From Methanomassiliicoccales archaeon UBA280 (lineage in GTDB: Archaea > Thermoplasmatota > Thermoplasmata > SG8-5), in NCBI GenBank assembly GCA_002499085.1, contig DAKD01000035.1, positions 1 through 49,815 on the forward strand: a DNA stretch of 49,815 nt, read 5' to 3'. Shown here one piece after another: positions 38,284-48,800 of this stretch. The notes under the pieces are model-generated. The model did not search any database, was not told the origin of the DNA, and saw only the letters and a list, made by a program, of their open reading frames with translations. How positions within the stretch are numbered: position 1 is the stretch's first letter; the number at the start of each line of letters is the position of its first letter. The translations under genes and the position numbers were made by a program.

Positions 38284-38304
38284 AGCCTAATATCGCATCC
38301 CGCA

Positions 38305-38715
38305 ATGACAGGCGACAGTTTCGACAGGGAATTGGAGACGATCAGGAAAAGGAAATTGGAGGAATTGAAGATGACTGGTGACAAGGATTGGCCATCGGCC
38401 CCGGTGAACGTGAGCGACGCAGAATTCCAGGACTTCATAGCGAAGTACCCCAGGGTGGTCATCGACTGCTGGGCGCCATGGTGCGGCCCTTGCCGCATGC
38501 TCGGCCCGGTCATTGACGAACTTGCGGGCGCATACAGGGGCAAGGTCGCCTTCGGCAAACTCAACACGGACGACAGCCAGGCAACCGCAATGAGCTTCGG
38601 CATCCAGAGCATCCCGACCATGCTTTTCTTCAAGGACGGCCAACTTGTCAGCCGCGAGGTCGGCGCAATGCCCCGCCAGACGCTGGAACCCAAGATCAAG
38701 GCGTTCATCGGCTGA
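38305..38715 (+). CDS. trxA: Thioredoxin
   Basis: A 136-residue thioredoxin with the active site W59-C60-G-P-C63 in DCWAPWCGPCRMLGPVIDEL, the cis-Pro in IQSIPTMLFFKDGQLV and a typical C-terminal helix. The first 35 residues are a charged helical extension (RELETIRKRKLEELKM) beyond the classic fold. Eight bases separate it from trxB, so the two form an operon. It is divergent from the Ubl operon across a 114-bp region that holds matching inverted repeats. Confidence 0.93.
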   Translation: MTGDSFDRELETIRKRKLEELKMTGDKDWPSAPVNVSDAEFQDFIAKYPRVVIDCWAPWCGPCRMLGPVIDELAGAYRGKVAFGKLNTDDSQATAMSFGIQSIPTMLFFKDGQLVSREVGAMPRQTLEPKIKAFIG

Positions 38716-38723
38716 GTGAACGG

Positions 38724-39647
38724 ATGGAAGAAGTTTTCGACCTAGTCATAATCGGCGGCGGGCCCGCAGGATTCACTGCGGGAATATACGCGGCAAGGTC
38801 TGGCCTCGATGCAGTCATCCTGGAGGAGGGGTTCGGCGGAGGCCAGGCGGCGACCTCGCCCTGGATGGAGAATTACCCCGGGTTCGAGGGAATAAGCGGT
38901 CTGGACCTCATGATGAAGATGAAGGCGCATGCCGAGAAGAACCTCCCGGTCGAGGCGGGCGTTCATATCGATTCAGTCCGGAAGGACGGCGATGTTTTCC
39001 GCATCGGCGCGGGCGAGAAGGCATATGCCGCACGAGCGCTCATATTCGCCACGGGCGCGAAATACAGCAAGCTGGGCGTTCCCGGCGAGATCGAGCTCAT
39101 CGGCAGGGGCGTATCATACTGCGCGACCTGCGACGGAATGTTCTTCAGGGGGAAGAAAGTAGCCGTCATCGGCGGCGGGAACAGCGGCGCCACAGAGGCA
39201 CTGCACCTCAAGCATGTCGGCGCCCTGGTCACACTGGTCCACAGGCGCGATGCGCTCAGGGCCGAGAAGGCGCTGCAGGACAGGTTGGCCGCCGAAGGCG
39301 TCGCATTGTTGCTGAACAGGGCCACAGTTGCCATACTCGGTGATGAAAAAGTGGTTGGCCTGAGAGTTACAGATAATGCAACGGGCGCAGAGGAAACCCA
39401 CGACTTCGACGGCGTGTTCGTGTCCGTGGGCGTGGAGCCGAACAGCGGCCTGGCCGCATCCCTCGGCGTCGGGACGGACTCCGAAAGATTCATAAAAACG
39501 GACAGGAACATGCGCACAGATCAGCGGTTCATCTATGCGGCCGGGGACGTGACGGGAGGCCTCAGGCAGGTAATCACCGCATGCGCCGGCGGGGCAGTGG
39601 CTACAATGAGCGCCTACGAGGATTTGCGAAATCCCTATTGGGCCTGA
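38724..39647 (+). CDS. trxB: Thioredoxin reductase
   Basis: A 307-residue FAD enzyme that reduces thioredoxin. The FAD loop is LVIIGGGPAGFTAGIYAARS, the redox pair C133-A-T-C136 is in VSYCATCDGMFFRGKKVAVI, the second nucleotide loop is GGGNSGATEALHLKHVGALV with HRRD for NADPH phosphate, and the C-terminal FAD block is IYAAGDVTGGLRQVITACAG. All key residues are present. Cotranscribed with trxA. Confidence 0.94.
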   Translation: MEEVFDLVIIGGGPAGFTAGIYAARSGLDAVILEEGFGGGQAATSPWMENYPGFEGISGLDLMMKMKAHAEKNLPVEAGVHIDSVRKDGDVFRIGAGEKAYAARALIFATGAKYSKLGVPGEIELIGRGVSYCATCDGMFFRGKKVAVIGGGNSGATEALHLKHVGALVTLVHRRDALRAEKALQDRLAAEGVALLLNRATVAILGDEKVVGLRVTDNATGAEETHDFDGVFVSVGVEPNSGLAASLGVGTDSERFIKTDRNMRTDQRFIYAAGDVTGGLRQVITACAGGAVATMSAYEDLRNPYWA

Positions 39648-39686
39648 ACAAAAATTATAATTACGGTGAAACCCTCGGGGTAACTT

Positions 39687-41534
39687 ATGGAAGTGTCGTA
39701 TCTTTTCGCCGGAATAGGCCTGATAATCCTCCTCGGGTTTGTGGGCTCATTGTTCTTCGAGCGCACGAAGATTCCGGACATACTGATTCTGATATTCATC
39801 GGCCTGCTGATAGGCCCGATTCTGACCCAGTATACCGACATCGGACTTCTCGACGACCTTGAGATGGCGGACACAATCACTTTCATAGCCCCGCATTTCG
39901 CGGCCCTGGCCCTTGTGATCATTCTGTTCGACGGCGGCCTCAACCTGCATCTCGAGAAGACGATGCGCAAGATGGGGATTTCGCTTCTTCACACTTGCAT
40001 GGCTTTCATCGGATCCATAGTCATAACTGCCCTTGCATGCGTATATCTCCTGGGCATGGATCTTGTAATAGGGCTGCTTCTGGGCTGCATCATCGGGGGC
40101 ACGAGCGGCGCGATAGTCATATCCCTCGCAATGAAATCCTGCGCCAGCGAGGATACCAAGATATTGCTCACCCTGGAATCGGTGCTGACTGACGTGCTGT
40201 GCATAGTCACGGCCCTCATTTTCATCGAGGTGCTTGTGGGCAGCGAAATGGACACAGGCGCACTCATACAGAAACTGCTCGGCTCCTTCGTCATCGCCGG
40301 CTTCATCGCCTTCGGCTTCGGCGTGCTGTGGCTCATAATTCTGAAGAAGCTCGCAGGCAAGCAGTTCGCATTCATGATAACCATAGCCGCGCTCCTCCTC
40401 CTATATGCCACATGCGAGTTCATCCATGTCAGCGGCGCAATCGCGGCCCTGGTCTTCGGACTTGTCCTGAGCAACAAGGACGAGATAGCCCGGATACTGA
40501 AGTTCAAAGGCAACTTCGTGCTCGACACCCACATCAAGCAGTTCCATTCCGAGGTCTCGTTCCTCATCAGAACATTCTTCTTCGTGTACCTCGGCATAAC
40601 ATTCACATTCACAGTCAACAGCGAGCTGTTCAATGAGGAAGCACTGCCCGCATTCATCCCGGCATGGCTGTCTGAGCAGCCCATGCTCATGCTCATCGTT
40701 TTCCTGGCGGTGGTGTTTGTCGGGATCTTCGTCACCAGGTACATCTCGGCGAGCGTCACATGCCTGGTCCACAAGGAATCCAAGCCGGACAAATCCTACA
40801 TTTACATGATGCTTCCGAGGGGCCTTGCCGCAGCCGTTCTTGCCCAGCTGCCGTTCACGATAGGCGCATTCACGAACACAACACTGGTGGACGGCGTGTC
40901 CATTCCTTCGACCTACAACACTTTGATGGCCCCCTACCAGAATCTATTCCTGAATGTTGCCTTCATGATCATAGTTCTCAGCGTCATCGTCACCAGCCTG
41001 GGCGTGTTCGTCATCGAAAGGAAGCGGATGAACTCGGACACATGCCTGACGCCCGACCAGAAGGCGGGCGGCGACTGGGCAGTGAAATCCCCCACGTACA
41101 AGAAATCCCTCGAGCAGAAACCCGCAACCGCCTGGAAGCCCAAGACCGAGCCCAAGAAATGGGAGGCGCCTGCCCATCCGGAGCCTCAACCCCAAAAGAA
41201 ATCTCAGCCGGCTGCAAAACCCCCTGCCCCGCATCCCCAGCCCCAGAAACCTGTGCCGAGGCAGGCAGCCCCCCAGCGACCCGCCGCCCAACAGCCGAAT
41301 GCCCAGAAGGCCGCGCCCCGGCCCGCAACCGCAAACAGGCCGGTTCCCCAGCAGCCGCAGGCCCACAGGCCCGCCCAGGCGCCTAAACCAGCACCTCAGG
41401 CCCAGCAGAAGCAACATGCCCAGCAGCACAAACCCCAGGGCGACCACCCGCTCGTGAAGAGGGCAGCCGAATCCGAGAAGACTCTGCCCAAGAAACCTGT
41501 GCAGGAGCCTGCGAAAGGCAAGCCTAAGAAGTAA
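39687..41534 (+). CDS. Sodium/proton antiporter (CPA1/NhaP type) with P/Q-rich tail
   Basis: A 615-residue transporter. Residues 1-450 hold about twelve membrane helices: IGLIILLGFVGSLFFERTKI, LALVIILFDGGLNLHLEKTM (the FDGGL motif of the family), LLLGCIIGGTSGAIVISLAM and LESVLTDVLCIV with acidic residues of the ion path, and MLPRGLAAAVLAQLPF. Residues about 460-615 form a disordered tail of Pro, Gln, Lys and Ala; a 90-bp part (41181-41270) is about 89% identical to the zinc-ribbon gene at 26011-26100. A TATA box (ATTATAATT) lies at 39653-39661 and GGGGTAAC precedes the ATG. Confidence 0.88.
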   Translation: MEVSYLFAGIGLIILLGFVGSLFFERTKIPDILILIFIGLLIGPILTQYTDIGLLDDLEMADTITFIAPHFAALALVIILFDGGLNLHLEKTMRKMGISLLHTCMAFIGSIVITALACVYLLGMDLVIGLLLGCIIGGTSGAIVISLAMKSCASEDTKILLTLESVLTDVLCIVTALIFIEVLVGSEMDTGALIQKLLGSFVIAGFIAFGFGVLWLIILKKLAGKQFAFMITIAALLLLYATCEFIHVSGAIAALVFGLVLSNKDEIARILKFKGNFVLDTHIKQFHSEVSFLIRTFFFVYLGITFTFTVNSELFNEEALPAFIPAWLSEQPMLMLIVFLAVVFVGIFVTRYISASVTCLVHKESKPDKSYIYMMLPRGLAAAVLAQLPFTIGAFTNTTLVDGVSIPSTYNTLMAPYQNLFLNVAFMIIVLSVIVTSLGVFVIERKRMNSDTCLTPDQKAGGDWAVKSPTYKKSLEQKPATAWKPKTEPKKWEAPAHPEPQPQKKSQPAAKPPAPHPQPQKPVPRQAAPQRPAAQQPNAQKAAPRPATANRPVPQQPQAHRPAQAPKPAPQAQQKQHAQQHKPQGDHPLVKRAAESEKTLPKKPVQEPAKGKPKK

Positions 41535-41597
41535 GCTACAATCGCTGGAAAGTTATTTATATTATACATAACCTTACAACGGTAAGATGCATGGGCT

Positions 41598-41630
41598 GCA
41601 TAAGGGCGAATGCAACGCATCGTTCTTCTG
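41598..41630 (+). promoter_or_regulatory. Conserved 5' leader element, copy 1
   Basis: GCATAAGGGCG, then a few variable bases, then GCATCGTTCTTCTGC in the leader of the subtilisin-type protease, 31-63 nt before its ATG. The same element precedes the clostripain-type protease at 45775-45804. A TATA-like TTATTTATATTAT lies upstream at about 41551-41563. Confidence 0.55.
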
Positions 41631-41660
41631 CTAGGCGAATGTGTCACGGAGCGGTTTGAA

Positions 41661-44600
41661 ATGGAGCAGAAAAGACTTTTCAGCGTGGGTTTGGCAATCG
41701 CAATGGTTGCAATGGTGGTTTATGCGGTACCGATAGGTCCCCAGGCCAGGGATATATCTGACACGGGCGCCGAAGCAATACCGCTCTCGGACACGATCTA
41801 CATCAACGGATACGAGTTCGACATAGGCGCAGGCGAGCCGGCTCTGGCTCCCGAATTCACTGGCCGGATGCCGGCAGACGGGCAAAACGGCCTATTCCTG
41901 GTTCACTGCACCGGGCCCATAATGCAGGATTGGGTCGACAGCATCCGAAATGCAGGCGGCGAGATAATCACCTATGTCCACAATTTCGCTTACGAGGTGA
42001 AGATGACGCCCGAGACAGCCTCCGAGATAGAGACATTCGATTTCGTGAACTGGGTAGGCCTGTTCCATCCGGCCTACAAGGTCCAGCGGGACATTGCCGG
42101 CCTCGAGGTCATACTGTCGCTGAACTCGGAAACCCCCTCCTTATCAACAGCGAGCACGATGAACAAGTACATGACATCCTGGCAAGGCTCGGCGGATGCG
42201 GGCGCCTACTCGGTCAAAGGCACATTGGCAAGCTCCAGTTTCCTTGACGAGCTCGCAGCGGATCCAAATGTCCAGTACATAGCCCAGTACTACCCCGAGG
42301 AGCTTCATGATGAGGTGGGCATGCAGATATGCGGCGGCTTCTGCTATTACAACGACCCGGACAGCAACCCGGCGACACCCTACAGGACAACCGGCACAAA
42401 CGGCGCGTACATCAACCATCTGGGATGGGACGGAACCGGCGTTTGCATAGCCGTCGCGGATACCGGATTGGGCAACGGAGCAACAGGCAATGCCGGTCAC
42501 AACGATTTCACGGGCCGCGTGCTTGGCGGCTATTCATACGACGGCAGCGACTGGGCAGATGGCCACGCACACGGCACGCACTGCGCCGGTCTTGCGGCTG
42601 CGGACGGCGCCGAAGGGAACGGAGTGACTTACGGCGGGTTCGGCCCCTATTACGTTGGCAATGGGATTGCACCCGAAGCCTCCCTGTATGCAGTTAAGAT
42701 ATTCTCGGATGCCGGGAGCTTCCTCGCAGGCACAAACTACGGAGACATCGTAGAGAGGGGGTACATCGGAGGCGCCGAGGTCCACTCCAATTCTTGGGGC
42801 TCAGCGAGCGGCGGGGCTTACGGCGCGTCTGATGTGGCATACGACCAGAGAGTCCGTGACGCCCATGATACGACAGCGGGCAACCAGCCCATAGTCGTTC
42901 TGGTCTCGGCCGGCAATTCTGGCTCAACCCTGAACACGATCGGCTCTCCGGGCAACGCTAAGAACGTGATTACGGTCGGGGGAGTGCAGAACTACATGCC
43001 GGACGGGACATCGTACGGGAACACCTATGGGAACTCGAACAACCCAGATGCGATGTACGCCAGCAGCTCAAGGGGCTGGACCGACGACGGCCGAATAAAG
43101 CCAGACATACTCACGCCGGGCCAGAACACACTTTCCACACATTCGCCGAGCGCACCCGCCAATAACTTGTTCGGGCTCTACTCCCTTGACAACAGATATG
43201 AGTGGTGCACCGGCACGTCACAGTCATGCCCGACCGCATCGGGCGCAGCCGCGGCATTGTACCAATGGTACCAGTCAACATATGGCGAGGTTCCAGCCGC
43301 CGCTACGATCAAAGCCCTTCTGATCAACAGCGCAGCAGACATCAACACGGCGGACATACCGAACCAAAATGAGGGATGGGGCAGGATGTACCTGCCGCCG
43401 ATAGTGAACCCAACCTCGAAATGGATGATTTATAATCAGGAGGAAGAGCTGACCACCGGCGCCTATACTGAATTCGATATAAAATACGTCGATGTCACAA
43501 AGCCGCTGAAGATAACGCTGGCTTGGACAGACGACGATGCCGTGTCAGGGGCAAACCCGACGCTCAGGAACGACCTGCGCCTGCAGGTGACCAACCCTTC
43601 GGCCGTGACATACAACGGCAACAGGTTCACGGGCGGCTATTCAACAACAGGAAACCCCCCGACGACCTTCGATGCCAATCAGGACGGGAACGATGACAGG
43701 AACAATGTGGAATGCGTTTATTTTGCATCTGGCTCGTTGCTTGCGGGAACGTACACCGTCAGGGTGACAGGATTCAATGTGCCGGCCGACTGCGACAATG
43801 ACGGCTTGAACGACCAGGATTACTCCCTTGTCATGTATAACGCAGAAACAGCGGTCACAACGCCCACGGCCACCGCAACCGGGCCTCTGGGCGGCCCGAC
43901 AACCGTGACGGCCGTAACACTAACCTATACGTATGCGAACTCGCCGACCTCAGTGAACCTCTACTACACGAAGAGCACATCCTCGCCCTACACCTGGGTC
44001 CTGGCAGGCAATGACGCCTCGGTAAACGGCAATTACGCCTATACCATAACGGCCGGAACAGGAACCTACGGCTGGCTCGCATCCGCCGTGGGCACCGGCT
44101 CGACAGAGCCCAGCCCGCCAGGGAACACGGTGCCGCCGGAAGCAATGTCATACATCCTGGACATCACGGCCCCGTCGGCGCCCTCCGGTCTCACTGTTCA
44201 GCACTGGGGACAGCATCCGGGCGGCACACCGGTCGTCGAAGGATTCCAGGTATCGAACGGCGGCACCGCCACATCCAACTCCCGTGTGCTCGCTGCCCCG
44301 GCCGGAATAACCGCGGGCGAGCTCCTGCTCCTGATTGTCACAGATGACTATGCCACGACTGTCTCTCCGCACTTCAACGCAGTCACCGGTTGGACAAAGA
44401 TCGGCGAATCCGGCAGCGCCACGCCCGACGCATATATCGGAGCATACTGGCGCATCGCCACCGGTTCCGAAGGCTCATCCGTCACGGTCACTACGGCCGG
44501 TGCGGCATACTGGCTGGGCTGGTACATCCGCGTCTCGGGCGCTGATTCCGTTGCGCCGATTAACGCGCAGAACTTTGCCATGTCCACGGCGACCGGCGTC

Positions 44601-45671
44601 AATCCCCATGTCATTCCGCAGATAACGACCACGGTCGAAAATTGCCTGGCCATCTACGGACTCAGCTTCGACGGCGGCGACGGAGCCTCTTTCTCGGTCG
44701 CATCGCCCTGGACAGAATCTGCAGAGCAGACGAATGGCGCAGCCACGACCTACAACTCGGGTTGCTGGGGGACGAAGGCCCAGGCAGCACCCGGGACGAC
44801 GGGCACAGCCAGCGTCACCTGCGCTGTGACGGACGGAGCGGCATATTTCCAGCTGGCCGTTCAGCCTGCGATGGTCGGAACGCTTAACGACAACACTCTG
44901 AACTGGACCGCGAGCGTGAGCACGGACGTGGACCACTACAACATCTACAGGTCCGCAGCAGGTACAGACGCATCATACTCGGTAATAGACACTGTGCCTT
45001 TCGGGACAAACACCTACTGCGACGTTAACAGGGGCCAGGCCGACGGGACACGATGGTGGTATTACGTGACCGCGGTCGACACTGCGACAAACGAGGGAGC
45101 AGGCACGACCCACATACAGGAACCGGGCGTCACAGCCCCGTACTCGATATCCCTCACCGGCAAAGCAGCCAACAGCTGGGTCTTTGTGTCCTTCCCGTCC
45201 GCGACCAGCGGCAACATCCAGACCATACTGAACGACGCAACCGCGGGAGACGGCGGCACGACCTGGACGGTCGCAAAATGGTACAATATACAAACGCCCG
45301 CAGACCCATGGAAGACCTACAGGGTCGGCGGCACTGCCAACGACCTTGCCACGATAACCAACCAGATGGGTGTTTGGCTCTGGATTACCGCGAACGGCGG
45401 GGACCAGGCACTGACTCTCAACGCCTATGTCGCCCCGTCAGCGAGCGCAGTCAATGTCAACCTGTACACGGGCTGGAACATGGTCGGGTACCCGACAATG
45501 ACCAGCAGGGCCGAATCGGCCACACTGCCCGCGCAGGCCGACCTGGTAGCCTCATGGCAGGCCGCTTCCCCGTATATAACGCAGCATGCCAAGGGAGCCA
45601 CCCTGATGTCGCACGGAAACGCCTACTGGGTGCATGTGACGGCTGACTGCACATGGGCTGTCCAGCCATAA
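41661..45671 (+). CDS. Secreted subtilisin-family (S8) serine protease, multidomain
   Basis: A 1336-residue exported protease. After the signal peptide (LFSVGLAIAMVAMVVYAV) comes a pro-region, then the S8 catalytic domain: Asp267 in CIAVADTGLGNG, His304 in DGHAHGTHCAGLAA, oxyanion Asn419 in VLVSAGNSGS and Ser520 in CTGTSQSCPTASG. A pre-peptidase C-terminal-like beta domain (about 595-730) carries acidic repeats likely to bind Ca (DANQDGNDDRNN, DCDNDGLNDQD). More beta domains, an FN3 unit (about 1085-1170) and a final 160-residue module with GWNMVGYP follow. The last 245 residues are paralogous to those of the next gene. ATG 41661, after GGAGCGG, is chosen. It probably degrades external protein. 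Confidence 0.9.
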   Translation: MEQKRLFSVGLAIAMVAMVVYAVPIGPQARDISDTGAEAIPLSDTIYINGYEFDIGAGEPALAPEFTGRMPADGQNGLFLVHCTGPIMQDWVDSIRNAGGEIITYVHNFAYEVKMTPETASEIETFDFVNWVGLFHPAYKVQRDIAGLEVILSLNSETPSLSTASTMNKYMTSWQGSADAGAYSVKGTLASSSFLDELAADPNVQYIAQYYPEELHDEVGMQICGGFCYYNDPDSNPATPYRTTGTNGAYINHLGWDGTGVCIAVADTGLGNGATGNAGHNDFTGRVLGGYSYDGSDWADGHAHGTHCAGLAAADGAEGNGVTYGGFGPYYVGNGIAPEASLYAVKIFSDAGSFLAGTNYGDIVERGYIGGAEVHSNSWGSASGGAYGASDVAYDQRVRDAHDTTAGNQPIVVLVSAGNSGSTLNTIGSPGNAKNVITVGGVQNYMPDGTSYGNTYGNSNNPDAMYASSSRGWTDDGRIKPDILTPGQNTLSTHSPSAPANNLFGLYSLDNRYEWCTGTSQSCPTASGAAAALYQWYQSTYGEVPAAATIKALLINSAADINTADIPNQNEGWGRMYLPPIVNPTSKWMIYNQEEELTTGAYTEFDIKYVDVTKPLKITLAWTDDDAVSGANPTLRNDLRLQVTNPSAVTYNGNRFTGGYSTTGNPPTTFDANQDGNDDRNNVECVYFASGSLLAGTYTVRVTGFNVPADCDNDGLNDQDYSLVMYNAETAVTTPTATATGPLGGPTTVTAVTLTYTYANSPTSVNLYYTKSTSSPYTWVLAGNDASVNGNYAYTITAGTGTYGWLASAVGTGSTEPSPPGNTVPPEAMSYILDITAPSAPSGLTVQHWGQHPGGTPVVEGFQVSNGGTATSNSRVLAAPAGITAGELLLLIVTDDYATTVSPHFNAVTGWTKIGESGSATPDAYIGAYWRIATGSEGSSVTVTTAGAAYWLGWYIRVSGADSVAPINAQNFAMSTATGVNPHVIPQITTTVENCLAIYGLSFDGGDGASFSVASPWTESAEQTNGAATTYNSGCWGTKAQAAPGTTGTASVTCAVTDGAAYFQLAVQPAMVGTLNDNTLNWTASVSTDVDHYNIYRSAAGTDASYSVIDTVPFGTNTYCDVNRGQADGTRWWYYVTAVDTATNEGAGTTHIQEPGVTAPYSISLTGKAANSWVFVSFPSATSGNIQTILNDATAGDGGTTWTVAKWYNIQTPADPWKTYRVGGTANDLATITNQMGVWLWITANGGDQALTLNAYVAPSASAVNVNLYTGWNMVGYPTMTSRAESATLPAQADLVASWQAASPYITQHAKGATLMSHGNAYWVHVTADCTWAVQP

Positions 45672-45686
45672 ATAACACGAAAGAAT

Positions 45687-45714
45687 GGGGGGCCGAAAGG
45701 CCTCCCCCCTCTCT
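45687..45714 (+). terminator. GNRA-loop hairpin terminator after the S8 protease
   Basis: GGGGGGCC-GAAA-GGCCTCCC folds to an 8-bp stem (one G-U pair) with a GAAA tetraloop, then C/T-rich sequence. It is preceded by ACACGAAAGAATGG, shared with the terminator at 49525. Confidence 0.65.
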
Positions 45715-45774
45715 TATTATCTTTTAAAAGGTTATTAATAGGTAATAACTCATATCATCTATTCAGAAACTGAT

Positions 45775-45804
45775 GCATAAGGGCGGCAGTGCATCGTTCT
45801 TTTG
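45775..45804 (+). promoter_or_regulatory. Conserved 5' leader element, copy 2
   Basis: GCATAAGGGCGGCAGTGCAT then CGTTCTTTTGC, 36-65 nt before ATG 45840. It matches the element at 41598-41630 apart from a shorter variable middle. Confidence 0.55.
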
Positions 45805-45839
45805 CATAGCTTACAGAGGTGTAGGGATAGGTGTTGAAA

Positions 45840-48800
45840 ATGGTCGGCGAAGAGAGACTGGGCTTTTATGTGGTAATGTCATTGATTGTTGCGGCGGTTA
45901 TGGTCATCCCGGTGCCCTTCTCGGGCTCGGCTCTCCAATCCGGGAATGATGCGGTATGCAACGGCAGCCTCGTGGGGGACGAGCTTTTCCTGGGCGGGCA
46001 CACATTCGCCATACACGGGGACCTGGACGACAGGGCCCTATACATGGACGGCGCGCAGATGGACCTGGCCGGCATCGTGCCATGGTGGGTCTCGGGCCTG
46101 GTTGCGGACGGCGAGATCCACCTGGTAATCGGAGACGCGGCCTACAGGACATACCTGTCGCAGTACCTTATGAGCCCTGACGATGGGAATACATGGGACT
46201 TCGCAGAGCCGTTCTGGGGATTCCTTAAGCCGCGGATAGGTACGGCGGACGGCGCTATGTATGTCACGTTCGAGCGCAGCATGAACGGCGAGGAGGCAAC
46301 CTGCTATCTGCACACGGACACGGGCTTCGAGGGAGTGAGGCAAATTCCCCCGCTGCATTACGCCGATGTGCTGGACTACAGGGTAACGTCCGAGTACCTG
46401 ATGTACGACGAGGCAAGGAAGAAGGAGTTCACGGACACACCGGCCAAGGACCTAACTTCCGAGTCAGGCAGGGCAGAGGCCAAGGAATGGGCCTACATCT
46501 ACGTCTGCAACGGCGAAGCTTCCGGAATAGAGTCTTACCTTGAAGCGGATGCCACCGAGATGGCGGCCGGCGGCTCGAGCGCCAATCACTGGGCAATATG
46601 CCTCTTTGACGATAACGGCGCCGGAACGAACCAGGTGAGGGTCATGAACGTGGGCGGAGGCGGGTACACATCCTACACCATGGCCCAGGTGGGTCTGCCC
46701 TCGGAACCCGATCTCAACTCTCCGAGCACATTCATCACTTTCCTTGACTGGTGCTTCGACAACTACCCGGGCAACAAGGTTGTCTGGGACAACGGCGGGC
46801 ACGGCGGCGGCGTCGATGGGGCAATGTATGACGAGACCCCCTCATCCGGCGTCATCGACCTGGTCGAGATTACCACCATCGCGGACAGTCTCGTTACCGC
46901 TCTGGGGAGACCCATTGACGTGGTGGCCTGGGACCTATGCCTGATGATGACCCAGGAATGGCTGTACGGCTACAAGCCGATAACGCCATTCTCGGTCGCA
47001 TCCATGAATACAATAGTCGGCGCGGGCTTCAACTATCAGAGCCTGATGAACTATCTCGCGGCCAACAACCCTACGCCGCTTCTGATGGCGCACAAGATTG
47101 CAGAGGATTACTGGACCGGGGAGAGCGCCTACATCAGCGTCGTGGACATGGACAACTGGGACTACACGATGATGCCGACGTTCAACAATCTCTGCCAGGA
47201 GCTCAGGCACGGGAGTTACCTCACACAGATAAACACAGCCTTCACCAATGCATGGTACCCGTATACTTCAGGATACTGCCATGATATGTGGGAATGGATG
47301 GCGAACATCAACAGCGGCATATCCAATCCAACAGTGCAGGCCCTGGCCCTTCAGGTCAGGGACCAGACATGGACCGCAAACTACCCTAGCGGCCTCAATG
47401 ATGCAGTCCTCATGGAATACGGCTCCAACACACGCCATCACGGCCTCGGCGACGAGAAGGTGGCCAACACTGCCTGGAAGATAGATATCGAAACAATCCG
47501 GAATGAGATGATAACGACATCGGGGGTGTCCAACACGATCCCGACCTGCACGGTCACCTCGCCCTCGGAAGGCGCGGACATACCCATGGACGGCATATTC
47601 ACGATTCAGGGCACTGCATCGGACAGCGTGTCAGTTTCCAGGGTCGAGGTGAAGATCAACAGGGAATGGTGGACAGTCGCGACAGGCACGAACTCATGGT
47701 CCTTCAGTTGGGACGTGACCTCCGACTCGGCATATTACGGACTTGGGGCCTACAAGGTGTGGGCTAGGTCCTACGACGGCACCGACTACAGCAACTACCA
47801 GTGCATCAACGTCAATGTGATAGAGAGCTACGGCTCGGCCGGCACCGTGACCCTGGATAAAGCGACATATCTGCTCGAGGACACGGCCCTTGTGACAGTC
47901 ACCGACGGCGACCTGACTGCCCCCTCCATCACGGTGAACGTGAGGAGCACGGCCGAACCGGCCGGGGAGACAGTGACCCTATTGGCAACCACACCCCAGG
48001 GCAAGTACGAAGGCAGCGTGCCCATATCCGCGACCAACTCCGCGGGCGTGCTGATGGTTGCCCACGGCAACACCATAACGGCGACATACAACGACGCGAA
48101 TGACGGTTCCGGTCCCGCGACAGTTACTGACACGGCCTCGGTGGACGGCCAGGTGGGGGCAACGTCCGGCCTCGCGGTCGAGTGGACAGGGACGAGCAGC
48201 GCGACTCTCATCAGCCAGGACTTCTCGAGCACGACGTTCCCGCCGACGGGCTGGTCAACCTATACATCTGGGACAACGGGCACATGGTCAAGGCAGACGA
48301 CTGCGAACGCGGGCGGCGTCTCGCCAGAGGCAAGGTTCTACTACGGTAACAGCGGCACTGGGGTTTCGGTGCTGTATGCCGGGCCGTTCAACACAGCCGG
48401 TATGACCTCAATTTCCCTTCAGTGGCAGAACATGATAAACGATTACACGGGTGGAACAGGAGTGCAGTGCCGTCTCCAAACCAGCACGAACGCCAACACC
48501 TGGACCGATGCCGGCTATCTATGGGACGACACAGTGAATCCTGGCAGCCAGTCCGCGGCTCTGATACAGAACACTGTGACAGTGAACGTTGGCTCTCCTA
48601 CGCTTTACATCGGCTGGGCCGTGACAGGGAACTCGTACCAACTGAACTACTGGTACATCGACAGCATACTGTGCACCTACACCGGCGGCGCGACCACGGA
48701 CGACAACCTGCTGACCTGGACCCTGTCCGCCGATGACGGTGCAGGCGCGAACGACGTGAGCCATTACAACATCTACCGTGCCACGGGGGCGTCCGGGCCC

